A stretch of DNA of 64,000 nucleotides from Ustilago trichophora (GCA_900323505.1 OOIN01000047.1:62001-126000); one strand, 5' to 3'; shown: positions 1 to 10,619, counted from the stretch's first letter. The notes: a model not told the origin generated them from the sequence alone. Made by a program: numbers and translations.

Positions 1-988
1 CGCCACCTTTTTCACCGGCCATCTTGTCGGTCGAAGAAACAAGATGGAGCAGCTTGGCAACTACGTGATTTCCATGGGCGATCTTTCCGCGGAAACCAAA
101 AAGCTTTGCTAGTATCGAGGAGACATGGATGGGATTGTAATCTCCACACACGCGACTCCATATCGAAGGAGCTGAAAAACACATGTCGATTGCGCCGATT
201 TTGTTAAAGTTGTCGTTCGAATGTGTTTGTGGGGGTGCTGAAGGTAGAGTCGTGGAAGTTTTGCAAGGGGTGAGGATGGTTATCACCTGACGGAGGACCA
301 AAGCTTGAGGGGAAGAGGTATTGAAAACGTCGATGTGGATGTCTAGTTCGATTCCTCTTCTGGTGACTCTGCCGAGATTGGACTTGCCTCCAACGTATGC
401 ATGAGCAGTGAGCGATTGATCTTCATGTGACGAGTACGATTGCTGGTGGTGAAACTCGATTCGATTGCGCACATTGACAGCGCCCAAGGGCGAAATTGGC
501 AATCGAGGATGAACCACCAACAACAGCATCAATTGATTCGTAATCGTCGCCAGCAAAAAGTCGCCCGCCAACTTTCCCATCCCACGCTCTTCCTCTCCCA
601 CCCTCAACAATGCCTTTTCATACAAGTCCCTCTGCTCAACATCCACCACTACAGGACATCGAATCTCCAACCGTGGCAACTCAACTTCATCCTTCCCCTC
701 CACATCAAGCCTAAACCCAAATACACCCTTTACCGCCTTCCACATCACTCCAAAAACTACAAAAAAAGCTCGATCCGCCCATCCGATCTCGCTCGGCGCA
801 AAATCCAACTTGCAACACCCATCCTCTTCTTCTTCTCGCCGAGGCTTGCGGAAAAAGTACCTGCAAAGCGAAACAAGGTGCAGATTCGCCATAGCGTAGA
901 CAGAGACGCTGAGCCCAACGCCGAGTCCGACTTGTGCTATCCCGCGTGTAAGCTCGGATGAACTAGATCGAGCAGCAAGATCGAACAT
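1..988 (-). CDS. MaoC-type (hot-dog fold) hydratase/dehydratase, C-terminus outside window
   Basis: An open frame runs without a stop from an ATG at 988 (minus strand) off the left edge, giving 329 codons. Residues about 12-40 are hydrophobic and could be a membrane anchor. At residues 280-300 it carries the MaoC hydratase signature: C-G-D-Y-N-P-I-H followed by GFRGKIAHGNHVVAKLL. Asp283 and His288 match the catalytic Asp/His pair of R-specific enoyl-CoA hydratases and MaoC-like dehydratases. By family knowledge the likely reaction is hydration/dehydration of a 2-enoyl thioester; the substrate cannot be told. The start fits because the frame is closed upstream and a pentamer array sits just 5' of it. 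Plus-strand ORFs here (for example 440-961) are antisense shadows. It is the first of four consecutive minus-strand metabolic genes. Confidence 0.85.
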   Translation of the reverse strand, partial: MFDLAARSSSSELTRGIAQVGLGVGLSVSVYAMANLHLVSLCRYFFRKPRREEEEDGCCKLDFAPSEIGWADRAFFVVFGVMWKAVKGVFGFRLDVEGKDEVELPRLEIRCPVVVDVEQRDLYEKALLRVGEEERGMGKLAGDFLLATITNQLMLLLVVHPRLPISPLGAVNVRNRIEFHHQQSYSSHEDQSLTAHAYVGGKSNLGRVTRRGIELDIHIDVFNTSSPQALVLRQVITILTPCKTSTTLPSAPPQTHSNDNFNKIGAIDMCFSAPSIWSRVCGDYNPIHVSSILAKLFGFRGKIAHGNHVVAKLLHLVSSTDKMAGEKGG

Positions 989-1053
989 TGCGTGGTGAAG
1001 AAGGTAACGGTATTGATGGTGGGTGGTGGTGGACGCCAAGAATCAAGTGCAAG

Positions 1054-1078
1054 TACTGTACAGTACAGTACTGTACTG
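1054..1078. repeat. TACWG pentamer array, 5 units
   Basis: The units are TACTG, TACAG, TACAG, TACTG, TACTG, all perfect. The last four form most of a palindrome. The 21 bases 1059-1079 are identical to 9735-9755. The array lies 66 bp upstream of the MaoC gene start, inside its probable promoter. A partial copy (GTACAGTACA) is at 1244-1253. Confidence 0.9.
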
Positions 1079-1513
1079 TTCAGAGTAGTTCGGTAGTGAG
1101 TGAATTCAGATGCCGGTTGCCGAGTTCCGATTCTGCCTCTCGAGATTGATAAGATTATGGCCACGATGCGTTTGGCATTTGACAAGAAAAAGACACACAT
1201 CTCATCGTCTCCAACGTCCTTGACAGAACGCACATTTGACAGCGTACAGTACACGTTGCCTGACATTGGTCCTGGCGGGAACAATGTCAGAGTAATGAAT
1301 TGATACCGCTCATAGTTCAACTCGATCCGCAAGAACCTCACTCTTTTTTCTGCACATTCTGTTCTCACTTTAGATACACCTCTGAGTCACAAGGGCAAGG
1401 TGCCATACAAGCAATGTCATTGCAGAGTCCGATCTTGCGTCGACAACAGGTCATACTTGATAACGAGCAGAATTTACAAAACAGTGGTGGATCACATCAA
1501 AGGCATTTCTGCT

Positions 1514-3316
1514 TCACTTCTGAGCCAAATATCGCTCCTTGACAAGCTCGAAATCCTTCTTACCTCTCGTGTAGAACATGACCTTGTCCGCAAACCATAC
1601 CACTGCAAGCAACCATGTCACACTGAATTTGCCCACCAATCTCCACACTGGATCCAACAACCATCTCGCAACCACACCTCTTTTGGCCAACCTATCCTTT
1701 CGGTACTCTGGCACGTCTCCCAGTCTCAACCAAGATGCGATGAGTTTGGCGTAGCTCCAACCTGCCTTTGCCGATGTATTGCTATACTCTAGATCCGACG
1801 CCAAAGGATGATCGGAGCGCCAAGCGAACGTCATTTGGAATCCGGGATACAGGGTTGAAACTCTACCGTTTGCATTCGTGTACCATCCGCTGCAACCTGA
1901 AGTGTAAATAAGATCGCGCATCTGATGTCTGATCATGGCATCTTCTTTCTCCTGCGCTTCTTCTTTGACGTCTATCGTTCTCCCCTTTGACCTTTCCAGC
2001 GGCGAAACATCCCTTCGACCAGGAAGAAAGATTGGCTTCAAAACCGTACACATGAACCGTACCGAGCTTTCAATCGTATAGATCGCCGAAAAGTGACCCG
2101 TCACCGCATTCGGCCCCCAAAGCAAGAAAAAGTTGGGGAAATCATGACACAGCGTAGATCGATACGCTTGAGGAGCACCTCCTTTGCGCCAAACTTGGTT
2201 TAGCTCGCGTCCATTGCGACCTGTGACTTTCATCTGAATGGCAGTCTCGCCACTCTTGAAGCCAGAAGCGAGGATGATGACGTCGGCCTTGAGAGTGCGT
2301 CCGGATTTGAGGATGACCGAGTCTTGGGTGATGCGAACGGCGGCATCGTTGGTAAGATCTACATTGTCGAGGTTGAGAGAGGGGATGTAGGCGTCATCAA
2401 AGACGCGGCGTTTGCAGGCTACTTGGAGTTCTTGTTGAGTGGGGATGAGGAGGTGATGATATCGTTCGGGTGCAACCGTGGAAACGTAGAGCTTTGAATT
2501 GGCGGCGAAGCGATCTCGGGCAGCTTTACCTTCGCGATTCCAGGCTTGGATGAAGTGGATGTCGAGAAATAGGGAGAAGAGGCTCCTTTCGAATTTGATG
2601 AATCCGGGAAGGTTGCGTTCGAGCCATCGCACAGCAGGAGCTTTGAAAGGATCCTCTGGAGTAGGTGCATACCAGTGCTTGGCCCTTACGATCTGAGTTA
2701 CACTCTTTACCCTCTTGGCGATCGAAGGAACAATCTGCGTAGCCGAACAACCATTCCCTAACACGACTACATTCTTTCCTGTCAAATCTACACTCGTATC
2801 CCACTTTGCCGAGTGAAACAAAGGACCTTTGAAGCTTTGCCACCCTTCAACGTCGCAATCCCTCGGCACGCTCAAGGCACCCGACCCATTGATCAGCACC
2901 CTCGTCGTCACCACGCCATGCTCTTGATCCTCAGCCAACGATCTCCACTTGACCCTCCAGTGCGTTCTATCCTCAACCCATTCTGCCGAATAGACCTCAC
3001 TCTGAAACTGCGCGAATGGATACAACTTAAATACCCTCGCCACCTCCTTCAGATATTCCTCCATTTCCGGCTGTTTGGCCATGAAGTCCTTCCACACAGT
3101 CTTCTGGTAAAAGGAGAGCGAGTAGAGACGTGGAGGTACATCGCACGCAGCACCGGCATAGCGATTGTTGGCCCAGGTTCCACCAAAGTCGGTACCTCGC
3201 TCGAAAATTTTCAGCTTGGACAGGCCGAGTTGACGTTGGAGCTGACAAGCAGCTGAAATGCCGGATGGACCAGCACCGATGATGACGGCTTCGAGGTCGG
3301 TGTCGGAGCAAGTCAT
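1514..3316 (-). CDS. Baeyer-Villiger-type flavin monooxygenase
   Basis: The protein has 600 residues from the ATG at 3316. The open frame extends 29 codons further upstream, but MTCSDTDLEAVIIGAGPSG puts the Rossmann motif at the usual distance from the N-terminus. GAGPSG at 14-19 binds FAD; a second glycine motif, GNGCSA near 222, should bind NADPH. Between them lies F-K-G-P-L-F-H-S-A-K-W-D, a full match to the Baeyer-Villiger fingerprint FxGxxxHxxxW(P/D). A FGGTW motif follows the first FAD site. By family it would convert ketones to esters or lactones, or hydroxylate, with NADPH and O2; the substrate is unknown. The C-terminus (WLLAVVWFADKVMFYT) is hydrophobic and may tether the enzyme to a membrane. 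No intron is apparent. Confidence 0.88.
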   Translation of the reverse strand: MTCSDTDLEAVIIGAGPSGISAACQLQRQLGLSKLKIFERGTDFGGTWANNRYAGAACDVPPRLYSLSFYQKTVWKDFMAKQPEMEEYLKEVARVFKLYPFAQFQSEVYSAEWVEDRTHWRVKWRSLAEDQEHGVVTTRVLINGSGALSVPRDCDVEGWQSFKGPLFHSAKWDTSVDLTGKNVVVLGNGCSATQIVPSIAKRVKSVTQIVRAKHWYAPTPEDPFKAPAVRWLERNLPGFIKFERSLFSLFLDIHFIQAWNREGKAARDRFAANSKLYVSTVAPERYHHLLIPTQQELQVACKRRVFDDAYIPSLNLDNVDLTNDAAVRITQDSVILKSGRTLKADVIILASGFKSGETAIQMKVTGRNGRELNQVWRKGGAPQAYRSTLCHDFPNFFLLWGPNAVTGHFSAIYTIESSVRFMCTVLKPIFLPGRRDVSPLERSKGRTIDVKEEAQEKEDAMIRHQMRDLIYTSGCSGWYTNANGRVSTLYPGFQMTFAWRSDHPLASDLEYSNTSAKAGWSYAKLIASWLRLGDVPEYRKDRLAKRGVVARWLLDPVWRLVGKFSVTWLLAVVWFADKVMFYTRGKKDFELVKERYLAQK

Positions 3317-3959
3317 GGTAGTTTGAAATGGTGAAAGGTGCGCGTGCTCTTTGAGAGAAACGAATCGGATTGATTGATGGAGCGAAAAGAAGAGTGATGG
3401 CAAAAAGGAAGAGGATGAGGACGAGGAAAGGACAACGAGTAGAAGTAGGAAAATCTGGCTCGTGCAGCATGTGTGTAACTTGGACGGTTAGGATCGTAGC
3501 TGCAAGCGCCTCATTCCACTGTGCGCATTGTGCGCGTATGGTGCACATCTTGACATACAGCGCTGCCAGCGCAAGTAGAGATAAAGTACAGTACATTACA
3601 GTACAGTACATACAAGGTTTTGATGCGACATCGATTGTCGACCACAGAAAAGGCATGACATAGCATGGACAGCCGATCCAGCTTCCGCGGTTCCGGTTAA
3701 AATAGACTTTGCCCCGCATTTCATCCAATTTAAAAGGGTCGTAGGACAGTCAAAACGTCAAAGGTGGACACCTCACATAATATTTGGGTCACCACCATCA
3801 TGAAGCCAAATTGCGCACACATACTGTACAGTCACACACCTTCTGCTTCTTCTAGTATGGTGATGATCTTTGTCGGTTCCATCGTTCTGTTGCGCTGCAT
3901 TTGAATTGGAAGAAAAGGTATTAGTGGCTGGTAGAGGGGTGTGTTTTTTTACTTTATTT
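3317..3959. other. intergenic region with pentamer array
   Basis: No coding region is supported. It holds the upstream region of the monooxygenase and the 3' flank of the GH43 gene. An array at 3587-3611 has five units: TACAG, TACAT, TACAG, TACAG, TACAT. A short palindrome TACTGTACAGT lies at 3822-3832. Confidence 0.7.
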
Positions 3960-5110
3960 CTACACCTGAGCACGCAGGTTGTCATACTGGGCCTGGTTGA
4001 GCGGAATGATGGTTCCATGACGGGCATGGTTACTCGGTTCTCCAGCACTGCTATCGAACGTCCACGATCCCTGTCCGACATTCTCCGAGTTAAGGGCGAC
4101 ATAGCCGCGATCGTTGTACTCGTCGACCCATAGCCAGGCCTTATTCTCATCGCCAATATCTACGAAAGCTGTTGGACCTTCATTAGCCCCGATAACTCCA
4201 GCTCCAATGTTTTCCGTCACCTTGGTCCAGTTGCCATCGACTGTACCATCGTCGGATTTCTCCTGGTAAACCGTGAGAGGGTGAGGGTCCGAGGTTGGGT
4301 TTTCATTCTTGATGAACCTGTAAAGTCCATTGTTGGTCTTGAGGAAAGTCATATCCAAAACGGAATCGCCCTGACGATCAACGTACACCTCAGCGGGAGT
4401 GAACGAGGTAAAGTCGGTGGTGCTAGCCTTCATGATTCTGTAATACGAACTCGCGGTATGTCCCGTATCCTTCGAATCGTACAGCTGAGCACTGAAGTAG
4501 ACATCATACATGCCCGTCTTGTCATTCCAAAGCGCTTCTGGTGCCCAAGCACTCCCCGCCTCCTCACCAATCACTTGGACAAGCCTTGCCTCAGACCAAG
4601 TTTTCAAATCATCCCCACTCTCCCAAACCACAATACTACGAGATCCTCGCTGACTAGCATCCCCCCAACTCGTACCAGATCCAATGTTGAGATCCGTGGC
4701 GATCAGGTAGAATTTGGTCCCATCCGAAGATCGAACGATGCTAGGATCGCGAACTCCGAGTGTACCCACGTTGGAGGTCAAGATGGGCGAACCCGAGTTG
4801 ATCAAATCCCAAGCAGTCGGGGTATTGTCTCTGGAAACGGCGGCATAAATCTCTTCTTGCCCAGGAGAATTGCCGATAAAATAATAGAATGCGTATCCGA
4901 CATACGAGTTGTTATTGTCTCGAGCAGCCAGCTGTGAATCAACAAGATGTGGTTGGTGTCAGCACAACAGAACGCAAATCAGGATGAAACCCGGACAAGG
5001 ATCGTTAGACTTACGCTAGAACCACGAGGAACAGGGCTAGCCAAAGCACCAGAGGCTGTGAGAAGCCCCAACGAAGCGGCAACAAAGGTTGTTTTGAGAG
5101 TAGTCCACAT
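3960..5110 (-). CDS. secreted glycoside hydrolase family 43-like enzyme (arabinosidase/xylosidase type)
   Basis: Two exons, 5110-5015 and 4931-3960, join in phase 0 to give 355 residues. Exon 1 encodes a signal peptide (MWTTLKTTFVAASLG.. ending LASPVPRGSS), so the protein is secreted. Exon 2 begins LAARDNNNSYVGYAFYY. GH43 features in order: RDPSIV (catalytic-base Asp), the blade motifs FYLIATDL and WSEARL, SAWAPEALWND (general-acid Glu) and SVLDMTF (pKa-modulating Asp). GH43 enzymes form a five-bladed propeller and act on arabinan, arabinoxylan or related plant-wall glycans; which one cannot be settled here. The single catalytic domain has no binding module. A TATA box lies about 75 bp upstream. 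The role is probably plant cell-wall or hemicellulose degradation. Confidence 0.85.
4932..5014 (-). other. intron in GH43 gene
   Basis: An 83-nt GT-AG intron with donor GTAAGT and acceptor CAG. It separates the signal-peptide exon from the catalytic exon in phase 0. Removing it joins two frames that are otherwise unlinked. Confidence 0.85.
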
Positions 5111-5183
5111 CTCGATTCACGATGGTTAATAAGATGATGGTGATGACCTTGTCTCTTTTACCAATTCCTCCTCAAAGCTCTGC

Positions 5184-5191
5184 CTTATATA
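5184..5191 (-). promoter_or_regulatory. TATA box of GH43 gene
   Basis: The minus strand reads GTATATAAGG about 75 bp before the ATG, a distance that fits a fungal TATA box with a short leader. It suggests a regulated, inducible gene. Confidence 0.55.
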
Positions 5192-5672
5192 CAGCCCATC
5201 TACTCTCACACTATTCAGTCGTAGATGGTCTGGGCAACGACCTCGCTTGGAAATCTCGACCACATCTCGTACAGCACCGTGACGCCCAAACGATCTGGAG
5301 ACCAACCATGCGGGGCTCCATACCTCTAAAACGCTCAAAACATAGCCGTCACAATGGAAAAAGTGGGGGTTCACCGACGAACCCCGCGCCATTTCGCGCA
5401 CAAGACGGCAAATTTCCGACGCTGATTTCGGGAATCTTTGCTGCGTCCTTTTTTTCTTTCTTGGCATCATGCAATACAAGTAATTCGCCGATGTCCGTAC
5501 CCCATCAAACTTACAGTATACTCATCCTTTCGTCAGCTAGGTTACGCGAAGCGGAAATCTCTTGGATTCACACTTGACCCTTCATGCAGCATGAGATCAA
5601 AGATTGACATTGATGCAAGGAACGTACGATTCCCACGAGGTGTGATCAGGCCAAGATTTCGAAATACCTAAG
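5192..5672. other. intergenic region between GH43 and amidase genes
   Basis: Upstream region of the GH43 gene and 3' flank of the amidase gene. No coding region, RNA gene or repeat array is evident. Confidence 0.6.
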
Positions 5673-7667
5673 TTAGCTGGTGGAGGAGGCGACGATGTGC
5701 TGCAAGAGCTCTGCGTATTTGATCAGCTCTTCGTCTCTGTACTTTCTCCCAATCAGCTGTAGACCGATAGGGGCGCCATCAAATACAGCACGATGCTGCT
5801 CGTACTCTTCCGTATTATCCTTGTCGAAATCGCTCATCCACCCTTCCCTTGGCGAGTAGCCAAACTCATCCTTGCGCTCCAAAGAGGGAGACGTTTCAAA
5901 CTCGCTGTCCAGTTTGCTATCTGCCTTGAGACCAGAAGGAAAGACTACACCGGGATAATCGACAAGGTTAAAAGTCGCCGTGTAGTTCCAATATTTGACG
6001 GTCCCCGGACGAGGAGCCACATTGCACATGACGGGACAGAGGAGGCAGTCGAGTCCCAGCTCGTTCCACTGCTTCAGATATTCTCGGCGGAACGCTTCGC
6101 GTACGCGCACGGCGGCACACGTCTCGAGATACGACATTTCGTCGAGTTTGCGTGTGCAGCTGCTGTCTCCTGCGCTAGCAGCAACAAGTTCGGCTTCCAG
6201 ATCGGCGGCTGCGGGACGAACGAAGGGCTCAGAGAGGATGAATTGGGTCAAGGGCAGCAAGGGCTCGCCGGTAGCTTTGGCGAGGAGGTGAAACATTTTA
6301 CCCGAATCCATAAAGTAGAGCGAGCGGATAATGTCCCATGCACGTCGGTGTAAATCGCGAGGGTCCCAACGCCGGAGCTCGATGCGAGGCAGACCGCTAC
6401 CGCTCGCAGCAGTGGCGGCGCTTCGGAGCTTGTCGATCCACTGACTAAGAGCTCGTCGAACAGGAGTGGTGGGTCGGACGACGCCGTCTTCCATCATGAC
6501 CCCTACCACGATGGGCTTGGTCTGCCACGAATTGCCAGTGCCGGAAAGAAGACTGTCAACTTTGCGCCAGGGTGTTGGCAAGGTTGCGTGATCCCATTCC
6601 CAGGGCCGAGTCTGGTCATTGAGCAGGCTCGACATGAACAGGTCAATGTCGCGGAAGCTGAGGGACATGGGACCGATTGAAGAGCCAACGCCTTCTTGAC
6701 CTGGCATGGTGGATCGAACGCCTCCGTACGGCAGTCGCTGGGTGGTGGGTCGTAGACCATACAGCCCGCAGACACCACTTGGTTGACGAATGGACCCGCC
6801 AATGTCGGATCCTACACCGAGAGCACTGCCACCGCCAGCGATGAGTGCGCTCTCGCCTCCACTGGAGCCACCTGGGCTAAGGGCAAGGTTGTGCGGATTC
6901 AAAGTCTGACCGTAAAGGTTGTTGGTTGTGTCGAGATGCATGACGCCTTGAGGCATGGTGGTCTTGCCGACAAAGACGGCATCGTTCTGCAACAGCAGCG
7001 AGGCGATATCCGAGTTCACCGGGCTCTCACTGACGTAGCCGCCTTGAGTAGAGACGAGAAGCTCGAGCTGCTGTGGTGTGAGGTTGCGCTTGATCAGAGG
7101 GTGAGAAGCAGGGTCTGGCAAGACATCAAATACAAAGCCACGCTGATTTCCGTGGCGATTGTACGACATGTGACCCTTGATGCTCATGGGAAGGCCAAAA
7201 AGATGGCCGAGCTCATCGAGTCGTCCTTCTCTTTCATACTGACTTCGTTTGTCATCGAGCTCCTTGGCCCTCGCCATGGCTTCTTGCGGGAAGAAGTGCG
7301 AGAGGCAGTTGGTAGCTTGTTGGACGATCGAGGCGCGGTTGAGAAAGTGCCGGGTGACATCTTGCACCGAAATTCGACCAGAGCGTGTCAGCTCCACGAT
7401 GCCCGTCGCGTCGAGACCATCCAGAACCGAATCGAGCTCGGAGCTCCAGATGCGTTTGGTGGACTCGTGTTGAAGCAGCGAGGCAAGCGAAGGGCCAGGC
7501 TTGTCATTGGAGGGCGAAGCATAATTCTGGTTGGCTTTGTGATTCCATTGAGTCAGCTGAGGATCATCTGAGACGGTGTTGGACGGCAGTTGGATGGTTT
7601 CGCGATGCTCGGCAACGATCTCTTGCCATGTGTCGCATGCTTCATAGTTGGGTTGAGTAGGCATCAT
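5673..7667 (-). CDS. amidase-signature amidase (fungal acetamidase type)
   Basis: The protein has 664 residues. The Ser-cisSer-Lys catalytic triad of the amidase-signature family is visible: Lys164 in GLPMSIKGH, cis-Ser268 in SPGGSSGGESAL and nucleophile Ser292 in GVGSDIGGSIRQP. The flanks NPHNLALSPGG and SGVCGLYGLRPT are typical. The C-terminal IGLQLIGRKYRDEELIKYAELL is the usual family ending. The reaction is hydrolysis of a carboxamide to acid and ammonia; fungal relatives use acetamide, other short amides or fatty amides. There is no signal peptide, so it is probably cytosolic. Two adjacent ATGs start the frame and either could be used. It may supply nitrogen, and it sits with three other catabolic-type genes on the same strand. 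Confidence 0.9.
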   Translation of the reverse strand: MMPTQPNYEACDTWQEIVAEHRETIQLPSNTVSDDPQLTQWNHKANQNYASPSNDKPGPSLASLLQHESTKRIWSSELDSVLDGLDATGIVELTRSGRISVQDVTRHFLNRASIVQQATNCLSHFFPQEAMARAKELDDKRSQYEREGRLDELGHLFGLPMSIKGHMSYNRHGNQRGFVFDVLPDPASHPLIKRNLTPQQLELLVSTQGGYVSESPVNSDIASLLLQNDAVFVGKTTMPQGVMHLDTTNNLYGQTLNPHNLALSPGGSSGGESALIAGGGSALGVGSDIGGSIRQPSGVCGLYGLRPTTQRLPYGGVRSTMPGQEGVGSSIGPMSLSFRDIDLFMSSLLNDQTRPWEWDHATLPTPWRKVDSLLSGTGNSWQTKPIVVGVMMEDGVVRPTTPVRRALSQWIDKLRSAATAASGSGLPRIELRRWDPRDLHRRAWDIIRSLYFMDSGKMFHLLAKATGEPLLPLTQFILSEPFVRPAAADLEAELVAASAGDSSCTRKLDEMSYLETCAAVRVREAFRREYLKQWNELGLDCLLCPVMCNVAPRPGTVKYWNYTATFNLVDYPGVVFPSGLKADSKLDSEFETSPSLERKDEFGYSPREGWMSDFDKDNTEEYEQHRAVFDGAPIGLQLIGRKYRDEELIKYAELLQHIVASSTS

Positions 7668-9031
7668 GGTGTCGTCGAACTGATTTTGGTTTACGCTAAG
7701 CCCGGCTGTTTTGGCAAGGTGATGGTTGTCAATGAAGGAGAGCTCGGAAGACAGATAACAAGAACAGGGCGAGACTATGTCCGGGGCAAGATAGGCAGGG
7801 GTCTTGGCAGCCGGCAGGATTCATGCTCCGGCCTCGTTGGCCAGAGGGTGCCGTATACAGCAGTTACTGTTGAAGCTTTTGCCTTGGCGCGTGCAAGATA
7901 AAAGACCTTGTATATAGCCGAGCAAGTGACCGATGGCAAAATCGAGATCAGTATTGGACCCCGATTCAAAAGAGTGTCGTATCGGCGATGGACAGAAGAG
8001 CTTCTCGATTTTCTGGCTTTGCTTGATGCATGCCTCGGACGTGTTTCAGTCAAAATCGAAGCTGAACCGGAAACATGAAGATTCGACCCCGCATTCCACC
8101 AAATCTCGGGCTCGCACGATGATGCTACCAACTTTGTCGTATCCTCCCGTTTTGCAACCTTGGTTTCTTTAGCACATGTGAAACCTGCGCATGAGATACT
8201 TTGATGTTGTCGTGCCAGCCCCGCATCGTGTTGGCACAAGGGCGGCTCGAGAGGGCAAAGAATGAGGCACCCGACGGTAAGTGACGGCATAGCTCCGTCG
8301 GCAGCGACCGCGACTGCAATATTGGGTAACGCGAGCTGTTGCGGTGATGACAGAGACACAGCTGCTTTGGTGTCACTCAATTCATAATCGTAACTTTCTC
8401 TGTTTGCAAAAAAAGTACTCCTAGCATCTATACTCTGAATAGTCCGCCCTACACTGTGAGATCGCTCGTTCGTAGCGTGCGTGTTGATCTTTGAGCAGAC
8501 AAGATCTTACTGTAGTCCGTTGTCCAAAGTGACGACTGGCTGAGCATACAGTAGTTCACCCTGGGATACGACTTCGATGTGAAAGGGTGAGTACTGTAAG
8601 CTCGAAGAGGTGCGAGTGATATGCATAGGGGATGGCATTGGTCTTGGCGCACGGATGTGCAGGCACGCATTAAAGAACTAGCGTAGATATCAAGACTAGG
8701 CGAGCAGATGGCTTTTGAGCTCAGGGTCGTTTGGCGCAGTCGAGTCACCGCAGACTGTGCATTGGACTGTACGGAACTCTTGGCATCGTTGTTGAACAAA
8801 GGCATGGAATGTAGCGTATTGTACGCCGCAGTGTCGGTCGTGTGATTGCCAAAGTCGCTTTGTGGCGGTGTACTGTACGAGGACAGAGGTAGTTATGGTA
8901 GCAGCAAACGTGCAGGGGGTGCAGATTACTTGGGAACGCGGGTCGTGTGCAAATGTGGGTCAAGATGCCCAACGTCAATTTTCTTTTTCTTTTCGTAAAA
9001 TGCCCCTGAGGTGGTTGGAGTGGGGTCTTTG

Positions 9032-9048
9032 TACTGTACTGTACTGTA
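9032..9048. repeat. TACTG array, 3 units
   Basis: Three direct TACTG units followed by TA, in gene-free DNA. A lone GTACTGTAC is 150 bp to the left. Confidence 0.85.
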
Positions 9049-9734
9049 TCGAGTTCCGACGCCGATCAGCACCATTATTCTTGCCACTTGCCATTTTCAA
9101 AAAGAGGTCGTATCACGGTCAATCTGTTATCTGCTGCAAAGATCTGTCGGATGATAGCGCAGTGCGAGAGATGGCGAGTGGAATCAAACAGCCGACACAG
9201 CCGCACACGACTGTGTCTATGAGTGAGCGAGTGATTGTCTCGATGGAAGCGAAGAAGAGCTGTTGCTGCTGCTGCTGCTGCCAAGACTTTTCGCAACAAA
9301 GGGAGACAAGGCGCATCACAGCTGCAGGTTAGAGATTTTGATTTTTTTCCCGCATCTCTGCATCTCCGCTCCTTCGCTTCGAGGGGAACGTGACTGACTC
9401 TGTATCCGTTCAAGGCGCACTCTGCAGATACCTGCCACTCCTCGGATAGGGTCCGATCAACCTAGCGCCCGGCAAGCGAAGATCATCCGACTCTGCTATC
9501 ACAATCACAATCGCAGATCGCACTTTGATCTGCACAGCCTCTTGCGATTGCTGCAGCAGCGGGAGCAGGAGCAGTATATGAGCGAATTGTGGGTTGTATT
9601 GCAGTGGTCTTTGAAGGTCGCATTCCAGTAACGGATCCAAGATCAGCTTTTGCAGCAGTCATGGGAGATTCAAGTTGAAATTCACTAACAAAGAAAGGTG
9701 TGTGCTTCTCTGGCAAATCCCCTTTGTCTACCTG

Positions 9735-9756
9735 TACAGTACAGTACTGTACTGTA
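9735..9756. repeat. perfect 22-bp palindrome of TACWG units
   Basis: (TACAG)2 runs directly into (TACTG)2TA, making a perfect inverted repeat with no spacer. A further (TGTAC)-type array lies at 9831-9844. Confidence 0.9.
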
Positions 9757-10274
9757 ACTACACAAGCTTTCACGTAAGGCTGTACTCGAGCAAACACCTC
9801 TCCAGTCCAGTGTGGGGAAGAATAAAATTGTGTACTGTACTGTAGGCATCCCGAAAAGATGAATTCGTCTTGCCTAGTGCGGTTCTGATTAAGCGCGGCT
9901 CGCTGTACTCACTCAATGCATTGGCGTTTGACACTCGAACTAGCAAGAGAGGGATATGTACACGGCAAAAGCTATGGTGGCGATGACACTCAGAGGATGC
10001 TCAAGTCTGGTGAAATTGAGACAGTGCTTCGTCTTGTCACAGCCGCTCCCGAAACGACCCGGACGATCCGACGCAAACTCAAGTTACCGACGGTGGTGAC
10101 ACGGATTAGCACGAATGCTGTGCAAGTAAATCCACTTGCACCAGTATTTTCGAGTCAGAGCAAAACCCACAAAACGGTCATTTCTTTCTTCGTTTCTATC
10201 TGATTGTCTTTCCTCGCTCCGTCCGTCCACTTCTGCAATCTCACACTCGGTCTCAACGAATCTTCTACCGTCGC

Positions 10275-10315
10275 TACTGCACTGAACTGAACTGAAATGC
10301 ACTGCACTGCACTGC
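10275..10315. repeat. degenerate ACTGN pentamer array
   Basis: About eight pentamers in register (ACTGC, ACTGA x3, AATGC, ACTGC x3). It has the same core as the TACTG arrays with a different fifth base. Confidence 0.8.
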
Positions 10316-10619
10316 CATGGTTGCTCACTTAACTTACACCCTTATGAAAGAGACGCTGCCGTAACACCAAGGCTCAAGTTAAGAATCAACATGGTATGTT
10401 CTGTATTGAAATCCACTTTGTGACAGCGCCTTCCGTTCCCATGGCCTCCTCACAGAGTTGGCCTCGCCTCGGGACTGTAAACAACGTTCGGTGACCGCGC
10501 GCGCACATCTTTGGTCTCTAGTTTGCGCTTAACTTAGCTGTGAGTTGAGATCCAAAAAAGCCTTTGACTACCTTAGCCCATCAAGATTCGGCAACGGGCT
10601 TTTCTCCACTTTCCCATCC

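Larger units (their letters stand above)
7668..10619. other. long gene-free interval with repeat arrays
   Basis: I see no convincing gene. The ORFs here are short, overlap on both strands and lack recognisable motifs. The left end is the amidase promoter, with a TATATA-containing stretch near 7911-7917. From 8868 to 9844 there are four pentamer sites (8870-8878, 9032-9048, 9735-9756, 9831-9844). A related ACTGN array is at 10275-10315. A CTG run lies at 9261-9281. Confidence 0.6.

Noticed and set aside
2..112. Plus-strand frame that ends at a TAG and looks like a protein C-terminus
   Set aside because: The opposite strand encodes the MaoC signature across the same bases, which is far stronger evidence.
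341..352. GTTCGATTCC, a tRNA B-box-like string
   Set aside because: It lies in MaoC coding sequence, and no cloverleaf or A box could be found around it.
440..961. 173-codon plus-strand ORF
   Set aside because: Antisense to the MaoC-type gene; its translation has no recognisable motif.
1514..3403. Longer start for the Baeyer-Villiger-type enzyme at 3403
   Set aside because: The extra 29 residues are unlike any family N-terminus, and the ATG at 3316 places the FAD motif at the usual position.
7775..8380. 201-codon minus-strand ORF upstream of the amidase
   Set aside because: Low-information translation, no motif, overlaps the amidase promoter, and other ORFs cover the same bases on both strands.
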